A DNA stretch of 64,000 bases from Nitrosophilus alvini. Its GTDB lineage: Bacteria; Campylobacterota; Campylobacteria; Campylobacterales; Nitratiruptoraceae. Both the position numbers and the translations under genes were made by a program. The notes beneath the pieces are model-generated. The model saw only the letters and a program-made list of their open reading frames with translations. It was not told the origin of the DNA and did no database searches. The stretch is taken from contig NZ_AP022847.1 in assembly GCF_015100395.1 (NCBI RefSeq), positions 1,180,501-1,244,500 on the forward strand, given 5' to 3'. Shown here piece by piece: positions 1 to 10,200 of the stretch (the stretch's first letter is position 1; the number at the start of each line of letters is the position of its first letter).

Positions 1-204
1 GAAGTGGAGCATGAAGCGGAATATCTTGCCCTAAAAGCCGCACTTGAAGCAGAAGGATTTTTTGAAAGTGATGACGAAGAAGAGTGGGTCTGCGAAGTTT
101 GCGGCCATGTCCACAGAGGCAAAAAAGCTCCAAACAAATGCCCTTTATGTAAAGCAGACAAAGAGTACTTCAAAAAAAGATGCAAAGATGTAACAGCGGG
201 ATAG
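1..204 (+). CDS. Rubrerythrin, C-terminal part (5' end outside window)
   Basis: The reading frame is open from the first base, so the start lies upstream of the window. The visible 67 residues hold the end of a helical ferritin-like domain (HEAEYLALKAALEAEGFF), then an acidic linker and a rubredoxin-like knuckle with CEVC and CPLC pairs that would bind one iron. Rubrerythrins reduce peroxide in the cytoplasm of anaerobes and microaerophiles, taking electrons through the rubredoxin-like centre. The diiron-site residues lie outside the window, so the subtype cannot be judged. The gene faces the metal-efflux operon and ends in a strong stem-loop. Confidence 0.85.
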   Translation, partial: EVEHEAEYLALKAALEAEGFFESDDEEEWVCEVCGHVHRGKKAPNKCPLCKADKEYFKKRCKDVTAG

Positions 205-216
205 ATTACAAAACGG

Positions 217-244
217 TCCGTCCACAGCATCTTGCTGTGGCGGA
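217..244. terminator. Stem-loop between convergent genes
   Basis: CCACAGCA and TGCTGTGG pair around a TCT loop. The stem is extended by TCCG/CGGA with a single bulged T, giving 12 base pairs. It lies between the stop of the rubrerythrin gene and the stop of the convergent efflux pump gene, so it could stop transcription from both sides. There is no clear T-run on either side, so intrinsic termination is inferred from stem strength and position only. Confidence 0.55.
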
Positions 245-252
245 TCAAAGAG

Positions 253-3200
253 TTATCTATTTAAACCTTTCACAAATCTCATATAAAGAATAGGTAAGAT
301 AAGAAGTGTCAACGTAGTAGAACTTCCAAGACCATTTATAACAACTATCGCCAAAGGCCTTTGTATCTCAGAACCAGGACCTGTTGAAAACAGAAGCGGC
401 AAAAGTCCAAAAGCTGCTATGAGTGCTGTCATTAAAACAGGTCTTAGCCTTCTCATTGCTCCGGTTATGACAGCCTCTTTAATCTCCATTCCGTTCAAAA
501 CAAGCTGGTTGAAATAGTTTACCATTACAACACCGTTAAGTATCGCTATACCCAAAAGCGCTATAAATCCGACTGATGCAGGTACCGATAGATATTCCCC
601 ACTAAAGTAGAGCCCTGCAACTCCTCCCACAAGCGCCAGAGGAATGTTTACAAGCACTAAAAGTGCCTGTGTTATGGATTTGAATGACATAAACAGCAAA
701 ATAAATATCATAAAAACGGATATAGGAACTATCAGCATCAATCTTTTTGCCGCTCTTTGCTGATTTTCAAACTCTCCGCCATACTCTATATAGTATCCGG
801 CCGGAAGTTTTATCTCATTTTCCACAGCTTTTTTGATATCATCAACAAATCCAACAAGATCTCTGCCTTCCACATTACTTTGAACCACCGTCTTTCTAAG
901 ACCGTTTTCATGCTCTATCTGCACCGGTCCGCTGGTCTGCCTGAACTCTACCAGTTGGGACAAAGGAATGGTGTTGCCGTTTGGTAATGTATAGTTCAGT
1001 TTTTTAAGTGCAGAAATTGAACGCTGAACGGAGTTTTCTCCTTTTATAACAAGATCTATCCTTCTCATACCCTCCTGAATTATACCTATTTTTATACCGT
1101 CAACAAGAGTTTTCAGATATGCTGCAATTTCTGTTTCTGTTATATTATACAAGCCAAGCATTTTTTGATTAAATGTAAGCTCAAGATATTCTACACCTTC
1201 GTTTGCCTTTTTGTAAATATCCGTACTTCCAGGTATCTTTTCAAGGAGAGTTTTGATCTTTTTTCCTATCTCTTCAAGTTTGTCTTGATCACTGCCGTAA
1301 ATATTTATGGCAACATCTCCTCTGACTCCGGTAAGCATCTCCGATACTCTCATCTCAATAGGCTGAGTAAAGCTATACTCAATTCCCGGAAACTCTTCAA
1401 GAACTTTTCTAAGCTCATGAATCAACCACTCTTTATCCTGTTTTCTCCACTCCTCTTTCGGCTTCAGAACCAAAAAAGTATCAGTATCATTGAGCCCCAT
1501 AGGGTCAAGACCCAGTTCATCACTTCCGGTTCTTGCTACTATGGATACAACTTCAGGAACTCTTTGGAGTATCTTTTGCTGGATTTTCAGATCCATCTCC
1601 TTGCTCTCATCAAGACTTACCGAAGGAATTTTTTCGATTCCTATGATTATACTTCCCTCATCCATGGTAGGCATAAATGTCTTTCCGACATTTGCTGCCA
1701 TATAAACCGCTCCTGCCATCAACATAACGGCAGATACAAAAACAATCCACTGATGCCTGATAGCACCTGTCAAAACAGGTCTGTAGAGTTTCAAAAGCAC
1801 TCTCATCACAAAAGACTCTTTATCCGGTCTGATTTTTAATATCAGATAACTTATGACCGGTATCAGGGTCAAAGCCAGTACAAGCGAACTGAAAAGTGCA
1901 AATACAATACTTAATGCAACAGGTTTGAAAAGTTTTCCTTCAAGACCTTCAAGTGTCAAAAGAGGCATAAAGACTATGATGATTATCAAAACCCCCGTTA
2001 CTATGGAAGGAGCTACCTCTTTTGCCGCAACCAGAATAATTTCCAGTTTCGGTCTGTTCATACGTTTCGGATTTCCAAGTTCCGCAGTTATATGCTCCAC
2101 CATTACCACTGCCGAATCGACCAGCATACCTACAGCTATGGCAAGGCCGCCGAGACTCATAAGGTTTGCACTGAGTCCGAACATCTTCATAGCGATAAAG
2201 CTCATCAACAGAGCAAAAGGCAAAATCAGTGCAACCGATACCGCAGAAGCGATATTGCCAAGCATCAGAAGAAGAATTACCACGATAAGTATGACTGCCT
2301 CAATAAGTGCTTTTTTAACAGTATGTGTAGCGATATCGACAAGTTCGGAACGATCATACAGTATCTTTATGGAAGTGCCTTCAGGAAGCACTTTTTCTAT
2401 CTTTTTAAGCTCTTTTTTTACATTCTCCAGAACCTTGGCCGCATTGGCGCCTTTCAAAGACAAAACTATCCCCTCTACAGCTTCGCCTTTACCGTCTTTT
2501 GTTACAAAACCTGCTCTGGTCAGATGTCCTATGCTCACATCAGCTATATCGCCTACCGTCACAACCTTTCCATCTATATTGATAACAGGCCTGCTTTTAA
2601 TATCGTCAATATCTTTAATCCGTCCTACGCTTCTGACATACAGACTCTCTGGGCCTACCGTCACTCTTCCCGCGCCATCATTTATATTGTTTTCATCCAG
2701 AGCACGGTATAGAGTATCCATACTTATACCATACGCTTCAAGCTGTTTGAGTTTTGGCGTAACCTGATATGTTTTGACAAATCCACCAAGAGAGTTGACT
2801 TCTGCTACTCCGCTTATACTTCTTATTTTTGGAGCTATAACCCAGTCAAGAATAGATCTTTTCTCCATCAAAGAGAGCTTATCAGACTCTATTGTAAACA
2901 TCAGGATGTCACTAAGCGGCGTACTTATAGGAGCAAGTCCCCCTTCGATATTTTTGGGCAGCTCATCTTTTATGGCATTCAGTCTTTCACTGACCTGCTG
3001 TCTTGCCCAGTATATATCGGTTCCCTCTTCAAAATCGATAGTTATATCGCAAAGACCGTACTTTGAAATAGAACGCAAAATTCTCTCTTTAGGGATGCCC
3101 AGCATCTCAAGCTCTATAGGAGTAGTTATCCTTGATTCCACTTCCCCGGGCGTCATACCGCTCGATTTTATAATTATTTTCACCTGTGTAGGTGAAATAT

Positions 3201-3324
3201 CCGGAAAAGCGTCGATAGGCAGCTCTTTATACGACTTTATCCCAAACCCTAAAACTACCAGCGCCAGAAGAAGGATGAAGAGTCGCTGCGAAAGGGAAAA
3301 TTTTATAAGAGCGTCAACCATCAT
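253..3324 (-). CDS. Heavy-metal RND efflux pump, CusA/CzcA type
   Basis: This 1023-residue inner-membrane proton/metal antiporter is the motor of a tripartite system exporting metal ions across both membranes. The topology is classic RND: a first membrane helix at about 10-30, a large periplasmic loop, six helices at about 340-530, a second loop and a terminal helix bundle. The helix-4 motif GMLVDSAVVMVEH (about 399-411) holds the proton-relay aspartate at 403 and places it in the heavy-metal (HME) rather than the drug branch. YGGEFENQQRA near the last helix block is also typical of that branch. The gene overlaps the upstream adaptor gene by 11 bases and has a GGAGG ribosome site before ATGATG. 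The metal cannot be read with confidence; copper/silver or divalent cations are both possible. Confidence 0.92.
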   Translation of the reverse strand: MMVDALIKFSLSQRLFILLLALVVLGFGIKSYKELPIDAFPDISPTQVKIIIKSSGMTPGEVESRITTPIELEMLGIPKERILRSISKYGLCDITIDFEEGTDIYWARQQVSERLNAIKDELPKNIEGGLAPISTPLSDILMFTIESDKLSLMEKRSILDWVIAPKIRSISGVAEVNSLGGFVKTYQVTPKLKQLEAYGISMDTLYRALDENNINDGAGRVTVGPESLYVRSVGRIKDIDDIKSRPVINIDGKVVTVGDIADVSIGHLTRAGFVTKDGKGEAVEGIVLSLKGANAAKVLENVKKELKKIEKVLPEGTSIKILYDRSELVDIATHTVKKALIEAVILIVVILLLMLGNIASAVSVALILPFALLMSFIAMKMFGLSANLMSLGGLAIAVGMLVDSAVVMVEHITAELGNPKRMNRPKLEIILVAAKEVAPSIVTGVLIIIIVFMPLLTLEGLEGKLFKPVALSIVFALFSSLVLALTLIPVISYLILKIRPDKESFVMRVLLKLYRPVLTGAIRHQWIVFVSAVMLMAGAVYMAANVGKTFMPTMDEGSIIIGIEKIPSVSLDESKEMDLKIQQKILQRVPEVVSIVARTGSDELGLDPMGLNDTDTFLVLKPKEEWRKQDKEWLIHELRKVLEEFPGIEYSFTQPIEMRVSEMLTGVRGDVAINIYGSDQDKLEEIGKKIKTLLEKIPGSTDIYKKANEGVEYLELTFNQKMLGLYNITETEIAAYLKTLVDGIKIGIIQEGMRRIDLVIKGENSVQRSISALKKLNYTLPNGNTIPLSQLVEFRQTSGPVQIEHENGLRKTVVQSNVEGRDLVGFVDDIKKAVENEIKLPAGYYIEYGGEFENQQRAAKRLMLIVPISVFMIFILLFMSFKSITQALLVLVNIPLALVGGVAGLYFSGEYLSVPASVGFIALLGIAILNGVVMVNYFNQLVLNGMEIKEAVITGAMRRLRPVLMTALIAAFGLLPLLFSTGPGSEIQRPLAIVVINGLGSSTTLTLLILPILYMRFVKGLNR

Positions 3325-4396
3325 TTCCCTCCATCATACCTTTCAATACTGCAGCCCCTTCCACAACTATTTCGTCAACCGCTTTTATTTCTTCACTTGG
3401 TGCAAAGAAAAAGTTCTCTTTTGTTTCTGCTAAAATATTTATCCTGACCGGTTTAAATAGATTGCCATCTTTTTTAAACACAAGATAACCTTCGGGTATC
3501 CTGACTACGGATATTTTAGATATTTTCAAACTCTTTTTTGCAACTTCAAGCTTTACGGACAACTTTAAATCAAGTGGCCAAGATATGTTGGAGGGGAGTG
3601 CGAGTCTTACTCTTTGTGACTGGTTTGAAAGATTGAGTATCTGTGCTTTTTGCAAAACTCGCGTCTCAATTACACTTTCTTTCGTTTTCACAGATAACTT
3701 ATCGCCTACTTTCAACAATTTTGCAACCTTGACCGGCAAATCGATATCCATTACTTTCTCTTTTGTTGATACGAGAGTTAAAAGAGGTTTAGTAGATTCC
3801 AATGTGGTTCCGGTATTTACAAATATTTTATCAACAACACCGCTTATGGGAGCTTTTATATCTACTGTTTTTTTAATCACACCCTTTTTGATGATATCAT
3901 CTATCTCATCTTTCTCCGCACCGAAAAGCTCCAGGAGACTCTTTTTGCTTTTCAGATCATTCAAAACCGCTTCCTTATCGGCTTTCAATGCAATACAAAC
4001 TTTTTGAGGCACAATTCCCTCTTCACATAAAACAGATTTTATTTTGTACTGAGCTTCTCTTTTTGCCAGCTCAATTGATAAAGAGAGCAGATCTTTTTGA
4101 GCCTCTATCCATTCGCTGCCTGTTACTTCGGCCAATACCTCGCCTTTTTTGACACTTTCGTATTTGTAGGTTTTTAGATTTACAACCAGAGCCGAGAACG
4201 GAAGCGATACAGTATATAACATAGAAGGAGGAGCTTTTACCACTCCCAGATACTCACCTATCGGAATATATCCGCTAAGATTCGGTTTTTCGGTTTTTAT
4301 ATGCCAGTTTAACATCTCCTCTTTTGTCATTTTGATTGCTTCATTTGCTGATAAAATAAAAAAAGATACGCATACCAGTAATATTTTTTTTATCAT
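3314..4396 (-). CDS. RND periplasmic adaptor (CusB/CzcB-like)
   Basis: This 360-residue membrane-fusion protein links the inner-membrane pump to the outer-membrane channel. It has an N-terminal signal peptide (about 1-18), a lipoyl-like half-motif around 75-110, a short helical hairpin containing two cysteines (LCEEGIVPQKVC), the second lipoyl half (IKAPISGVVDKIFVNTG) and beta-barrel domains. Its ATG directly follows the stop of the channel gene, and it overlaps the pump gene, so the three are probably translated as a coupled unit. Adaptors of metal pumps often bind the metal directly. No Met-rich N-terminal site like that of CusB is obvious, so metal identity stays open. Confidence 0.88.
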   Translation of the reverse strand: MIKKILLVCVSFFILSANEAIKMTKEEMLNWHIKTEKPNLSGYIPIGEYLGVVKAPPSMLYTVSLPFSALVVNLKTYKYESVKKGEVLAEVTGSEWIEAQKDLLSLSIELAKREAQYKIKSVLCEEGIVPQKVCIALKADKEAVLNDLKSKKSLLELFGAEKDEIDDIIKKGVIKKTVDIKAPISGVVDKIFVNTGTTLESTKPLLTLVSTKEKVMDIDLPVKVAKLLKVGDKLSVKTKESVIETRVLQKAQILNLSNQSQRVRLALPSNISWPLDLKLSVKLEVAKKSLKISKISVVRIPEGYLVFKKDGNLFKPVRINILAETKENFFFAPSEEIKAVDEIVVEGAAVLKGMMEGNDG

Positions 4397-5599
4397 TTAT
4401 ATATCCTCCCTAAATCCAATAGTCTTATATAATTCAAAAAGTGTCTCAAAATATCTCTTTTTAAAATTGAGAGTCTCTATCTGAAGATTGATCAGCTCTC
4501 TTTTGGATATCAAAAGTTCTAGTAAAGAGCTCTCTCCTGCAAGATAACTCTTGAGAGTCAAGCTTGTCAGCTCTCTTGCTCCATCTTCAAGTTTTTTAGT
4601 AGTTTTGTAGTTATTCACTACATTTTTCAATCTTGTCAAAAGCTGCATAGCGGCAGCCTTTTTTGAAGCAACAAGATTTTCGAGCTCTGTACGTTTCAGA
4701 CTGATAGACTCCATAATAGCTTTTTTCTCCAGTTGTCGTTTTGAACTGCTGAAGTTCAAAGGAATTCCTACTCCCACCAGATATCTTTTTGTACCAAGCT
4801 CGTCACTGTACTCCATAGAGACATCAAATCTCTCTATAGTACTTTCATATCCTCTGAGTCTGGCCTGCAGTTTTTTGATATATGCCTTATATGACAAAAT
4901 ATCTGGAGAGTTTTCAACTATTTTTTCAGGCTCATAATTTATATCTTCTATTTTAATACTCCCCTCTTCACAAAGAATTTCATCAAACTCAATTTCAGTA
5001 GAAGATAGAAGTTTTTTAAGATTCAAAAAGGACTCAGTCATATCGTTTTTAGCAGACTGAACTTCTACAAAAGCTTTTCTCTTTTCCATTTCAAGAGCCA
5101 AAATATCTTTTTTAGAGACTTCCCCAAGCTTATACGCCTTTTGCATCTTTTTGTAAAACCCTTCCAGTTCAAAAAGATTTTCAGTTCTTAATTTATATAT
5201 TTTTCTGTTCAGGCATGTCTGCTTATATAAATTTTTTATTGAATATTTGAGTTTTAAAAAATCAAATTTAAGATTTAAAATCCTCGCTTCAACACCCGAT
5301 AACGCACTATTTTTTAATGATTTTTTAACATTTGGCACCAAGAACTGCTGATTTAATTCAAAATAGTACTCTTTTCCGCTTATACCGCTATTTTCTTCGG
5401 CATATGCAGATGAGGCTCTAAATTCAGCAGGATCACGTACAATAGACAGTTTGGTCTTGGTTTGTAAAAGTTTGATCTCTTTTTGTATGGCAACAGCAGC
5501 CGGATGTGTTTTTTCAAATTTTTCCATTATCTCTTTAAGTCCCGCAACTTTCGCAAAAGCTAGCGAAAAAAGAAATGATAAAATCATAATAATTCTCAT
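4397..5599 (-). CDS. TolC-family outer-membrane channel of the metal-efflux operon
   Basis: This 400-residue protein has a signal peptide (about 1-16, ending in LAFAKVAG), followed by the two long heptad-rich helical repeats of outer-membrane efflux proteins. It would form the trimeric exit duct for the adaptor and pump encoded immediately downstream. Its start overlaps the stop of the preceding small gene by four bases (ATGA), and its stop abuts the adaptor's start. No lipobox cysteine is seen, unlike the channel of the second efflux operon at 11541-12902. Assignment rests on length, helical pattern and operon position. Confidence 0.85.
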   Translation of the reverse strand: MRIIMILSFLFSLAFAKVAGLKEIMEKFEKTHPAAVAIQKEIKLLQTKTKLSIVRDPAEFRASSAYAEENSGISGKEYYFELNQQFLVPNVKKSLKNSALSGVEARILNLKFDFLKLKYSIKNLYKQTCLNRKIYKLRTENLFELEGFYKKMQKAYKLGEVSKKDILALEMEKRKAFVEVQSAKNDMTESFLNLKKLLSSTEIEFDEILCEEGSIKIEDINYEPEKIVENSPDILSYKAYIKKLQARLRGYESTIERFDVSMEYSDELGTKRYLVGVGIPLNFSSSKRQLEKKAIMESISLKRTELENLVASKKAAAMQLLTRLKNVVNNYKTTKKLEDGARELTSLTLKSYLAGESSLLELLISKRELINLQIETLNFKKRYFETLFELYKTIGFREDI

Positions 5600-5958
5600 T
5601 TTTTTCCCCTTTGTCCCAATATTTTCAGTTCTCCGGCATCTACAAAAATCACTTTATTCTCCGCTATTACCTTGTAGACTACACTGCATCTGATTGTTGA
5701 TAGTTTTATCTTTTTTATCTGCAAATTTGGCATTTTCTTTTTTATAAAATTTTCAACCTCATTTTTCGTAACAATTGCTAGCTCCTTAGCCCTCTTCTTT
5801 TTTTCCATTGAGTTTTTGAAACTGGAGTGAAGTTGACCTCCCGAATGCGAATAGCTGTACTTCATACACTCTTGCGGTGAAAACTGCACAGAGGAAGGCA
5901 ATATAACAGCATAAACACTTATCGCAGATGCTATAAATATTAAATATATTCTGTTCAT
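5596..5958 (-). CDS. Small periplasmic protein of the metal-efflux operon, unknown function
   Basis: This 120-residue protein has a signal peptide (about 1-17). The mature part has two cysteines (QECMKYSYSHSGG and TIRCSVVYK) and a Lys-rich C-terminal half that may be a small alpha/beta fold. It is translationally coupled to the TolC-like gene by an ATGA overlap. I recognise no family. Location in a metal-efflux operon and export to the periplasm suggest an accessory role such as metal sensing or delivery, but no known metal site is visible. Confidence 0.7.
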   Translation of the reverse strand: MNRIYLIFIASAISVYAVILPSSVQFSPQECMKYSYSHSGGQLHSSFKNSMEKKKRAKELAIVTKNEVENFIKKKMPNLQIKKIKLSTIRCSVVYKVIAENKVIFVDAGELKILGQRGKK

Positions 5959-6034
5959 ATAAAATACTCCGAAAAAATTAAAAAGTATGTAAGTGCGATG
6001 AAAGCACAGTAACGATTAAAAGACTGAAAGAAGA

Positions 6035-6334
6035 TTATGCTGCTGGAGGATGATAAATATTTGAATAAAATTCAAACTTGTAATTTTCGCTGAATGAGAA
6101 GATAATCTCTTTTTCCATATCTGAAAGAGAGATATTACAATTTTCCAAAATAAAAGCTATTTGGTGAATATCAGCATGTATCTGACACGAAACATCCAGA
6201 TTCTGTTTTTTTGGTTCAATTTGGCAAACTACACAGTCCTGACAAGAATCAATCATGTCAAAAACGAAATCATGAACAATAAAAAAAGAGAAACAAACAA
6301 TCAGAAGAGACAAAACTCTTTTTTTTATATCCAT
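6035..6334 (-). CDS. Small Cys/His-rich membrane-anchored protein, first gene of the metal-efflux operon
   Basis: This 99-residue protein has an N-terminal hydrophobic segment (about 6-27), then CQDCVVC (residues 31-37), another Cys at 50 and two His at 53 and 57, and it ends in HPPAA. Exported short proteins with clustered Cys and a Pro-Pro tail are often found at the head of efflux clusters like this one. I infer metal binding from the CxxCxxC cluster and the position; no named family is claimed. A GGAGA ribosome site precedes the ATG, and the best promoter for the whole operon lies about 60 bases upstream. Confidence 0.65.
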   Translation of the reverse strand: MDIKKRVLSLLIVCFSFFIVHDFVFDMIDSCQDCVVCQIEPKKQNLDVSCQIHADIHQIAFILENCNISLSDMEKEIIFSFSENYKFEFYSNIYHPPAA

Positions 6335-6393
6335 TCATTCTCCATGTTTTTGCCGGTCTGACAAACGATTTAGGGTATTGTATTTTAGAAATT

Positions 6394-6399
6394 ATTATA
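6394..6399 (-). promoter_or_regulatory. -10 box of the metal-efflux operon promoter
   Basis: On the minus strand TATAAT is preceded by an AT-rich stretch typical of promoters in this group, which often lack a strong -35. The predicted start of transcription is near 6387, leaving a leader of about 50 bases before the 99-residue protein. No clear operator palindrome is visible here. Confidence 0.5.
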
Positions 6400-6430
6400 A
6401 CTTAATGAAAATAGTTATTAATTCACATAC

Positions 6431-7228
6431 TTAAAACTGTTTCTTTGAGTTTTTAAAAGCCTCTATTTCAAGTCTTTTCATATTCACTGATATATCTGAA
6501 CCATCTTTTTGCGGATATTTTTTCAAAAAAAGTTCTACAAAATCTTCAAGAAACTTTTCTCTGTTTTTACCGGACTTCTCTACAAAAGACCTGAATGCGG
6601 TAGAGATCCAGCCTTTGAACATCTCTTTGCTGCCAAAATTTATCTTTTTTTCCATATACCCTACTCTTTTGGGAAACAAAGCATTTCTTTTCAAAATCTC
6701 TTCAAACTCCACTGCAGATGCATAGTTATAAGGCGATACGAAATCGGCAAACTGCTCTTTGTATCCTGTTTGAATCACTTCTTGCATAGTTTCAAATATC
6801 TCTTTTGCATTTCCCTTAGCACCCATCGTTATATAGAGTCTGCCATTTTCTTTCATTACCTCGGATATATTTTTTACAGCTGTAAAATGATCATCTATCC
6901 AATGAAAAACTGCATTGGAATATACCGCATCAAATTTTAACTTAGTTTGGATATTTTTTACATCCATCTGCCTAAATTCAAGATTTTTTTCACTGTAGAA
7001 AAGTTTTTTTGCACTTTCCACAGCCTCTTTGTCTATATCTATCCCCAAAACGGAACCTGTTGGAGTCTTCAAAGCTATAAGATATGTTATCTTTCCGTTG
7101 CCCGAACCTATATCGAGCACATTTTCATCCCCTTTAAGCCTGAGCCTTTTTGATATCTCTTCTGCAAGTATCTGCTGGGATTTTGAATATAGTCTCTCTT
7201 TCTTGGACACAGACTTGAAAAATGCCAA
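6431..7228 (-). CDS. Class I SAM-dependent methyltransferase at the end of the drug-efflux operon
   Basis: This 265-residue cytoplasmic enzyme carries the glycine-rich SAM motif VLDIGSGNGKI (about 38-48), the acidic ribose-binding stretch VLGIDIDKE and the later motif FDAVYSNAVFHWID. It resembles the trans-aconitate/BioC-type methyltransferases, but the substrate cannot be read from sequence and no biotin genes are near. The start is TTG with AAAGGA six bases before it. The gene follows the pump stop by only three bases, so it is probably the last gene of the efflux operon. This could mean it modifies a compound that the pump handles; that is inference. Confidence 0.75.
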   Translation of the reverse strand: MAFFKSVSKKERLYSKSQQILAEEISKRLRLKGDENVLDIGSGNGKITYLIALKTPTGSVLGIDIDKEAVESAKKLFYSEKNLEFRQMDVKNIQTKLKFDAVYSNAVFHWIDDHFTAVKNISEVMKENGRLYITMGAKGNAKEIFETMQEVIQTGYKEQFADFVSPYNYASAVEFEEILKRNALFPKRVGYMEKKINFGSKEMFKGWISTAFRSFVEKSGKNREKFLEDFVELFLKKYPQKDGSDISVNMKRLEIEAFKNSKKQF

Positions 7229-7231
7229 ATT

Positions 7232-10200
7232 TTATCCTTTGAGTTTTTTTATATCTTCAACTATAAGATATAGCGAAGGAACAAGAAGAAGCGTTATAAA
7301 CGTAGCGAAAAGTATACCGAACCCCAATGAGAGAGCCATCGGTATCAGCACTTTTGCCTGCCTTGAAGTTTCAAATATCATAGGCATAAGCCCGCCAAAT
7401 GTTGTTATAGTTGTAAGCAAAACGGGTCTAAAACGCTGCAAAGCTGCCTCTTTTGCAACTCTGAACATACTAACATTAAATTTTTCTTTGTAGTCGTTTG
7501 CAAACTTCACCATTATCAAAGAGTCGTTTACTACTATTCCGCAAAGGGCGACTATGCCAAAAAGGCTTATTACACTGAGACTGTATCCCATTACCAGATG
7601 CCCTAAAATTGCACCTATTATCCCAAAAGGAATACTTGCCATTACGATAAGCGGCTGAAGATAGCTTCTAAAAGGAATAGCCAAAAGAGTATATATGGCA
7701 AATATGGAAAGAATGAAAGTGGTCTTCAGTGTACTGAGACTTTCCCTCATTTCAGACTGATTACCTTCAAAACTGTATGTCAAGCCGTGATATCTGTTTG
7801 TCAATTCTTTAAGTTTGCCCTCTTTCAGATCGTTTAGTATCTCAAGAGCTTTGCTTCTTGGTTTCACATTGGCTTCTACCGTTATGACTCTTCTTCCGTT
7901 CTGTCTGACAATTTCAGTATATGCGTGTCCCCACTCAGGAATGATCAGGTCTTTTAGTGCAACCTCTTTTCCGTCTTTCGTATAAAGCATCATATTGTCA
8001 AAATAGTATTCATATCTCCTCTCATCAAGAGGCATTTTTGACATAATTTTTACCTCATTTGGCCCTATCAGGATTCTTCTGGCTTCAGCGCCGTATAGTC
8101 TGTTTCTGATCTCGCGGGCTATCTGATTTGCATCAAATCCGAGAGCATATGCCAAAGGTGTTAGTCTGAAATTTATTTGCTCTTTGCCCGGCGCAAACCC
8201 ATCTGAAATATCAAAGACTCTGGGGTATTTCTCCAGTTCGCGTGCCAAAGAGCGACTGGCAATTTTTAGTACCTCCATATCGGGATGACTGAGCTCAATA
8301 GTCAGCGACGGGCCGTGTCCCGGACCTCCGGCATCAGAAAAAAACTGTAAAACATCCACACCGGCAATCTCGCCTGTGAGTTTTCTCCATTTTTTGACAA
8401 ATCCTGCAGTAGAGAGGATCTCCTCTCTTATATCAGGCGGTGCAAGATATACTCTCACTTCTGCAAGATGACTTCCGCTTCTGCCGACCCTTGCATAGAT
8501 TCCTTTCAGATAGATATCTTTTTTTCCTGTCTCTTCGGCCACTTTTTGGGCACTCTTTATCAATCTTTCAACAACCTCTTTTGTCTTTTCGGCAGGTGTT
8601 CCAAAAGGCATCTTTACAATTGCCTTGGCATAATCCGACTCGGTTCGCGGAAATATCTGCATACCCATTCTACCGCTAAATGCGTAAGAGAGTGTAACTC
8701 CCAAAATAGATATGGCAATGATTAGAGTAATATACCTGTTTCTTAATATCAATGACAAAAACGGACCAAATTTGAATCTCACCCATGCCCTGAATGTTTT
8801 GCTGAATTTTTGCTGGTTATTGTGTATCCAGAGAAGAAGTCTGTTTTTGACACTGTTTTTCACCCCCGCAAGGTGTGCCGGCAATATAAAAAGAGCTTCA
8901 AACCAAGAAATTAAAAATACTGTTATGACAACTACCGGTATAACTTGAAAAATTTTGCCCGTCACCCCGGGGATAAAATAGATAGGTAAAAACGCTACAA
9001 TATTGGTCAGAATACTGAAAGAGACCGGTACCGCCATCTCGCGTGCGCCCTTTATTGCAGCGGCAAGAGGAGAATAGCCTTTTTCTCTGTAATGATAAAC
9101 ATTTTCTCCCACAACTATCGCATCATCAACTACTATACCAAGAGCTATTATAAAGGCAAAAAGCGATACCATACTGATAGATACATCCAGATAAGGGAAA
9201 AACAGAAATGCGCCTAGAAAAGATATAGGTATACCCATCATTACCCAAAAAGCGAGTCTTATTTCAAGGAAAATAGACAAAGCCAGAAGTACCAGTACCA
9301 GCCCTATCGCACTGTTTTTCAAAATAAGATCCACCCTGTCTTTGAAGACGGAGGCCTCGTCCGTCAATATCTTCACATCAACCGTCTCAGGAAGTGTCTG
9401 CCTGAAACTCTCTACTTTTTCTTTAACGCTCTCAGAGATTTTTATGGGAGATATATCCTGGGAATTTCTTATCTCTATCCTTATTGCAGGTTTTCCGTCA
9501 AACAGAGCAAAATAGTCCTCATCCTCAAAAGCTTCTTTTATTACCGCTATCTCTTTTAAAAAAACAGAGTTGCCCTCTTTTGTTGTAATGATAGGAATAT
9601 TTTCAAACTCTATGGGCTTTTCTCTTCTCTGTTTTAATCTTACTATTATCTCTCCACGCTGAGTCTTTATACTTCCAGCGGGCAGATCAAGCGAATTATC
9701 CCTAATTTTTTTGGCGATGAATCCCTGGGTAAGAGAGTATTTTCTAAGATGCTCTTCATCTATCTCTATACTTATCTGTAAAGGCGATACACCGTATATA
9801 TCCACCTTGGAGATAACGGAATCGTGCAAGAGAATTTCTTTGAGTCTTTGAGCTATTTTATAAAGAGTCAGTCTGTCGGCATCCCCGTAAACCGCAAGTG
9901 ACATTGTCCTTTTTTCATAGCTTCTTTGGCTGATTTTCGGCTTTTCGGCATCAACCGGAAAAGTTCTTATTCTGTTTATCGCATTTTCTATATCATTTTG
10001 CAGTTTTTGAAGCTCATATCCTTTTCTGGCTTCTACGTTTACAGACGCCCTCCCCTCAAAAGCGACACTTCGATATCTTTTTATACCGTCTACGGAACTA
10101 AGCGCCTCTTCAATAGGAAGGATTATCCCTTTTTCTATCTCTTCGGGACCTGCTCCCGGATAGGAGACGCTTATTCTTACCTCATCTCTTTCAAAATCGG

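Noticed and set aside
1165-3433. Several long plus-strand open frames (up to 304 codons) across the metal pump gene
   Set aside because: They lie antisense to a well-supported 1023-residue RND gene, are Ser/Thr-rich with no motif, and lack ribosome sites; they are shadows of biased codon use.
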